Assembly (NCBI GenBank): GCA_024232355.1
Contig: JAAEPW010001099.1
Coordinates: 1 to 7,684 of the forward strand
DNA from: Chloroflexota bacterium
Lineage (GTDB): Bacteria; Chloroflexota; Anaerolineae; B4-G1
Length of the DNA stretch: 7,684 bases
Direction: 5' to 3'
The notes beneath the pieces were generated by a model. It ran no database searches. It had not been told where the DNA came from and saw only the letters and a program-made list of their open reading frames with translations. Position numbers and translations under genes: made by a program. Positions 4,376-7,684 of the stretch are shown here, in pieces. Numbering within the stretch: position 1 is the first letter of the stretch; every line of letters begins with the position of its first letter.

Positions 4376-7183
4376 ATGGATACCGAGACACGAGTCATCA
4401 GCGATGAACTCTTTTGCGACTTCCTTCACTGCGAGCGTAAGTCCAAATTGAGACAGACGGGTTGTACAGCCGACAAGGGCGCATTCGAGCAACTGCAAGA
4501 ACGCCTCGACGCTGACTTCCGTGCTCAAGCAAACTCCCAACTGTTGTCCAACTGTCCACCAAACGCCGTGCACTTCGCCGCGGGCGGGTCACCACATCTT
4601 CCCTCCGTGGACGCGGATGTGATTCTCGACGCTGTCGTCGAAGCGAACGGACTTTGCTGCTCCTTCGATGCTCTACGTCGTCGTCCCCCACGACCGCCAA
4701 ACGAACTATCCTACTACGAACCAATACGATTCTGCCGTACGACACCAACCAGGAAGAACCAGCACGTCCTCGCATTCGATGCCTTGGTGTTAAGTGATTT
4801 CCAAAACGCCATCCCCATCTTCGGTAACATAATGTGGGGTAGCGATTTCAGCACCAAGCGTATTCGTCTGCCTGCACTCCTGGACGAAGCGCGCGTTCGT
4901 GTCGCGAAGCTGAGCGAGCAGTTCCAAAACGTAGACACTCCTCCTCCGTTGTTGAACGATCATTGTCGGTTGTGCGAGTTCAACGCTCTCTGCAAAGCGG
5001 AGGCAGTGGAACAGGATCATCTTAGTTTGCTCACAGGAATGAGCACAAAAGAGATTAGGAAACACAACCAGCGTGGCATCTTCACAGTGAATCAGCTTTC
5101 TTACACCTACCGCTATAGGCGACCACCGAAGCGTGCGAAGAAGCTGGCCATGCCCCACAACTTCGCATTACAGGCGCGCTCATTACGAGAAAACACTATC
5201 CCCGTTCATGGGACGTTCGACCTGCCTAACACCGAAACCAATGTCTTCCTGGACATCGAAGGCCTGCCAGACAGGAAGTTCTATTACCTGATTGGTGTTC
5301 TGGTGGCGACCCGTCACGACGTCAAGTATCACGGTTTTTGGACTGACGACGACCAACAAGGAAGTAATTTTCAAGAGTTCCTATCATTCCTGAGCGTCTT
5401 TCCTGATTGCCCCATCTTCCACTTTGGTCGATACGATAGCGACGCCATAAGGAACGCCGCCCAACACGTAACAGAATCACTGCATCCTCAGCTAAGCAGT
5501 TTGCGCGCGAGACTCGTCAACGTGCTGACGCTTGTGTACCACCACATCTACTTTCCAACGTATTCCAACAGCCTCAAAGATATTGGGCGGTTCATCGGCT
5601 ACGAGTGGTCAAGCCCGAATGCGTCTGGCACCGAAAGCATACTCTGGCGACATCGTTGGGACGAAACTCAGAGTCCCGAATGGAAAGCCAAGCTCCTTGA
5701 GTACAACAAGGATGACTGCCTCGCGCTTAAGCGGTTGCACGATTTCATTTGCACCGTGAAGTCTGCCGACCCCGTCCAACCGCCTAAAGGCGAAGACTGC
5801 TGGACAATACGGGACACCAAGGAATACCGACGCGACAACACGAACAAGCCTGTTTACGGCAAGGCACGCTTTGTTATCGAAGAGTTGGATCGCGTGAACT
5901 CCTGCGCCTATTTTGACTACCAACGCGAGCGGGTCTACGTGCGCACCAACAAGGAATTCAGACGCATCAACAAACGTACACAAAAACAGAAGACGCCACT
6001 CGCTCCCAACAAAATCATCGAGCTTTCAAGCAAGAGATGTCCGTGCTGCAAGAGCAAGAATATTAGACAACGAAAACTGGCTAGCAAGGATCTGATCGAC
6101 CTTAGACGCTCCTCCGGTGGAATAAGGAAGTGGGTTGTGCGCCACGTCGGCCCACGCTACGAGTGTCCGGTTTGCTATAACTCTTTTCAGCCCGCGGGTA
6201 TCCCGACCAGTCGAGAGATCTACGGACATGGCCTGAAAAGCTGGTGCGTTTACCAACACGTGGCTCGCAAACAGAGTATGCTGCAAGTTTATCACGGCTT
6301 GGGAGACATCTTTGACCTTCGGATACCAAATGTACTGTACCGATTCAAAAGCGTGATGGCCGAGTTGTACACCGACACGTACCACAAGATTCTAGGAAGC
6401 ATACTTGCTGGTCCTCTTATTCATGCGGATGAGACACCGTTCAGGCTAAAGAAGGCTGACGGATATGTTTGGGTGTTCACCAGCATGAATTCCGTGTTCT
6501 ATCTTTATCGGGCATCTCGCGACGGCGGATTCTTGAAGGACGTGCTCAAGGATTACTCTGGCGTTCTAGTTTCCGACTTTTTCACTGCATATGACTCCAT
6601 TGACTGCCCACAACAGAAGTGTCTCATTCACCTAATGCGTGACATGAACGATTCTCTCAGGAAGAACCCGTATGACAACGAATTCAAGGAGATGTGTACG
6701 CGGTTTTCTGCCATTTTGCGGAGTATGATTGATACCGTAGACAGGTATGGGTTAAAGAAGAGGCACCTGCAAAAACACAAGAACGACGCACGGAGATTTC
6801 TGTGTTGGCTTGAGGGCGAGTCATACCACTCCGTAATTGCACAAGGATTTCAGAAACGCTTTGAAAAAGCTGAGTGGAAGCTGTTCACCTTCTTAGATCA
6901 TGACGGCATACCATGGAATAACAACAATGCCGAACACGCGATGAAGTTTGTCGCGAGGAAGAGACGCTATGCAGATGGCCTCTCAACAGCAAAGTCCCTT
7001 CGGGAATTCCTGATCTTGTTGAGCGTTATTCAAACGTGTGAGTATAACAACGTCAACGTGCTTGAGTTCTTGTTTTCAGGAAAGACGGATTTGGAATCCA
7101 TCACGCCGCAGGCCAGCACTGTATCGCCTTCGCCCGCGCCGCACGAAGATCTAATACGGGCACTAGCGGAAGATGGCATCTAG
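4376..7183 (+). CDS. TM0106-type RecB-like / DEDDy exonuclease / IS66 transposase fusion, 935 aa
   Basis: One uninterrupted protein with four parts; numbering is from the ATG at 4376, chosen for GGAG (4365-4368) seven bases upstream. (1) Residues 1-210: TM0106/Cas4-like RecB-family domain with Cys19 and C-x2-C-x5-C at 197, 200 and 206, the iron-sulfur pattern. D85 and E115 are candidate active-site residues, but a clear ExK lysine is not seen. (2) About 285-455: RNase H-like DEDDy exonuclease, with FLDIEG (D293, E295), FGRYDSDA (D354 or D356), LKDIG (D402) and YNKDD (Y443, D447). (3) About 550-605: zinc ribbon CPCC (555, 558) and CPVC (597, 600), as in IS66 zinc-binding regions. (4) About 610-905: IS66 DDE transposase, with HADET (D685), VSDFFTAYD (D734), CLIHLMRD and NNNNAEHAM (E853). 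No separate TnpA or TnpB gene is present, as in transposase-only IS66 relatives. Terminal inverted repeats were not found. Likely a mobile-element protein; from memory, similar fusions exist in other bacteria. Confidence 0.93.
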   Translation: MDTETRVISDELFCDFLHCERKSKLRQTGCTADKGAFEQLQERLDADFRAQANSQLLSNCPPNAVHFAAGGSPHLPSVDADVILDAVVEANGLCCSFDALRRRPPRPPNELSYYEPIRFCRTTPTRKNQHVLAFDALVLSDFQNAIPIFGNIMWGSDFSTKRIRLPALLDEARVRVAKLSEQFQNVDTPPPLLNDHCRLCEFNALCKAEAVEQDHLSLLTGMSTKEIRKHNQRGIFTVNQLSYTYRYRRPPKRAKKLAMPHNFALQARSLRENTIPVHGTFDLPNTETNVFLDIEGLPDRKFYYLIGVLVATRHDVKYHGFWTDDDQQGSNFQEFLSFLSVFPDCPIFHFGRYDSDAIRNAAQHVTESLHPQLSSLRARLVNVLTLVYHHIYFPTYSNSLKDIGRFIGYEWSSPNASGTESILWRHRWDETQSPEWKAKLLEYNKDDCLALKRLHDFICTVKSADPVQPPKGEDCWTIRDTKEYRRDNTNKPVYGKARFVIEELDRVNSCAYFDYQRERVYVRTNKEFRRINKRTQKQKTPLAPNKIIELSSKRCPCCKSKNIRQRKLASKDLIDLRRSSGGIRKWVVRHVGPRYECPVCYNSFQPAGIPTSREIYGHGLKSWCVYQHVARKQSMLQVYHGLGDIFDLRIPNVLYRFKSVMAELYTDTYHKILGSILAGPLIHADETPFRLKKADGYVWVFTSMNSVFYLYRASRDGGFLKDVLKDYSGVLVSDFFTAYDSIDCPQQKCLIHLMRDMNDSLRKNPYDNEFKEMCTRFSAILRSMIDTVDRYGLKKRHLQKHKNDARRFLCWLEGESYHSVIAQGFQKRFEKAEWKLFTFLDHDGIPWNNNNAEHAMKFVARKRRYADGLSTAKSLREFLILLSVIQTCEYNNVNVLEFLFSGKTDLESITPQASTVSPSPAPHEDLIRALAEDGI

Positions 7184-7351
7184 TCAGAGTTTGTGCCCCG
7201 CCCAGACGTTCCGACTCACAGACATTCCAGCATCGTCAGAATCCGATAGCTTCACTAGAAGGCTCACGTCAACAAAGTCCCCCATCGGCCTAAGCCCCGA
7301 AACCGGTGTACCGTCGAAGCCGGACCTCGCGGACGCCTGTTGTAAGCTACA

Positions 7352-7377
7352 CTTGAACCATGAGAACATGGCTCAAG
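7352..7377 (+). promoter_or_regulatory. Hairpin over the start codon of the 44-aa ORF
   Basis: CTTGAACCATG (7352-7362) pairs with CATGGCTCAAG (7367-7377) around the loop AGAA, with a single A-C mismatch. The left arm contains the ATG of the small ORF, so the structure could hide the start codon in RNA. As DNA it is a 26-bp near-palindrome beside a -10-like TACACT (7348-7353) and could be an operator. Confidence 0.6.
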
Positions 7378-7494
7378 AAACAAATCACCAAACTGGAAGA
7401 CTTCCGCAGGCACCCGGACCCCGATCTCGATGATTTGGAGTGGTGCGCCGAAGTCGTCCGGGATGCTGCCGACAAGGCCGCGCAGGCGGTCTAA
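7360..7494 (+). CDS. Small hypothetical protein, 44 aa
   Basis: MRTWLKKQITKLEDFRRHPD continues to DLDDLEWCAEVVRDAADK and a short Ala-rich end. It is soluble, helical and charged: basic N-terminus, acidic middle, no membrane segment. I do not recognise it. Codons strongly favour C/G thirds, which supports real coding over the longer overlapping frame. There is no Shine-Dalgarno. TACACT ends six bases before the ATG, so transcription could begin at or near the start codon, giving a leaderless message, but no good -35 box is visible. The start codon lies in a hairpin. It begins 176 bases after the transposase fusion and is unlikely to be part of the same operon. A small DNA-binding or partner protein is possible but not shown. 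Confidence 0.5.
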   Translation: MRTWLKKQITKLEDFRRHPDPDLDDLEWCAEVVRDAADKAAQAV

Positions 7495-7573
7495 ACACCG
7501 GTCAGGTAATGCAGCGCTCGGGGTTCAGGGTTTCCATTCTAACTGGGCGGGAAGTTGCTTGAAAGAAGATATT

Positions 7574-7591
7574 CCCTCCCCTAGGGGAGGG
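7574..7591. repeat. 18-bp perfect palindrome
   Basis: CCCTCCCCTAGGGGAGGG is perfectly self-complementary and contains the AvrII-type centre CCTAGG. It is flanked by GAAGATA (7565-7571) and its complement TATCTTC (7611-7617), and followed by the short tandem GGTTGCAAC/GGTTGCAC (7594-7610). It resembles the palindrome at 2243-2256. Confidence 0.7.
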
Positions 7592-7616
7592 CCGGTTGCA
7601 ACGGTTGCACTATCTT

Positions 7617-7651
7617 CCTGACTTGCCGTCGTCAGGCGGGTTCTTTCTTTT
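7617..7651 (+). terminator. Possible intrinsic terminator after the 44-aa ORF
   Basis: CCTGAC (7617-7622) pairs with GTCAGG (7631-7636) around an eight-base loop; CGGG and then TTCTTTCTTTT (7641-7651) follow. The stem is short and four bases separate it from the T-rich run, so this is a moderate candidate for ending rightward transcription. Confidence 0.4.
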
Positions 7652-7684
7652 GGAAGAACGCTTTCTGGCATCTTTCAGGCGGTA

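Noticed and set aside
7173..7433. Plus-strand 86-codon frame overlapping the transposase end
   Set aside because: It has no ribosome site and no motif, and overlaps the more protein-like 44-codon ORF in another frame.
2104..7551. CCCGCCCAGTTA (2104-2115) and its complement (7540-7551) as possible element ends
   Set aside because: A 12-base match between two places in a window of this size is expected about once or twice by chance, and flanking bases diverge.
3411..7684. TCAGGCGGTA at 3411-3420 and at the right window edge (7675-7684)
   Set aside because: A ten-base match is expected by chance at this window size, and the edge prevents checking any extension.
1..7684. tRNA, rRNA and CRISPR arrays
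   Set aside because: No T-loop with a matching cloverleaf, no rRNA-like stretch and no regularly spaced repeats of CRISPR size were seen.

Overview
This looks like an accessory stretch from a moderately GC-rich bacterial chromosome or plasmid. It carries a serine recombinase, a very large transposase-nuclease fusion, and long gene-free segments full of palindromes and short repeats. The taxon cannot be fixed from sequence alone. A GC-rich bacterium such as a planctomycete is a guess based on overall style, not on a marker gene.

Layout. Positions 1-567 (minus) hold the start of an unrecognised protein that runs off the left edge and appears to carry a one-base frameshift inside a perfect hairpin. 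Positions 712-1626 (minus) hold an unrecognised 304-residue protein with a C-terminal helix-turn-helix. A strong terminator hairpin (603-647) separates these two genes. Upstream of the 304-residue gene, two sigma70-like promoters face each other (1620-1647 plus; 1701-1728 minus), and the minus one holds a 10-bp palindrome in its spacer. Positions 1729-2339 hold no supported gene but contain three copies of an 11-base word and other inverted repeats.

Positions 2340-3035 (minus) encode a resolvase-type serine recombinase with its own promoter (3074-3102). Upstream of that promoter lie a 7-bp inverted repeat and three copies of the palindrome GACGCGTC, arranged like a recombination or operator site. 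Positions 3300-4375 contain no convincing gene; they hold degenerate G-rich repeats and a nested hairpin just before the next gene.

Positions 4376-7183 (plus) hold the main item, a 935-residue protein. It joins an N-terminal TM0106/Cas4-like RecB-family domain with an iron-sulfur-type cysteine set, a DEDDy RNase H-like exonuclease domain, a zinc ribbon and a complete IS66-type DDE transposase. Downstream, a 44-residue ORF (7360-7494) has its start codon inside a hairpin and a -10-like box immediately before it. It is followed by an 18-bp palindrome and a weak intrinsic terminator.

How the parts may work together is inference. The recombinase with its upstream palindromes could form a self-contained resolution or integration module. 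The transposase fusion is a separate element, with lower G+C in the line counted. The face-to-face promoters may act as a switch for the helix-turn-helix gene.
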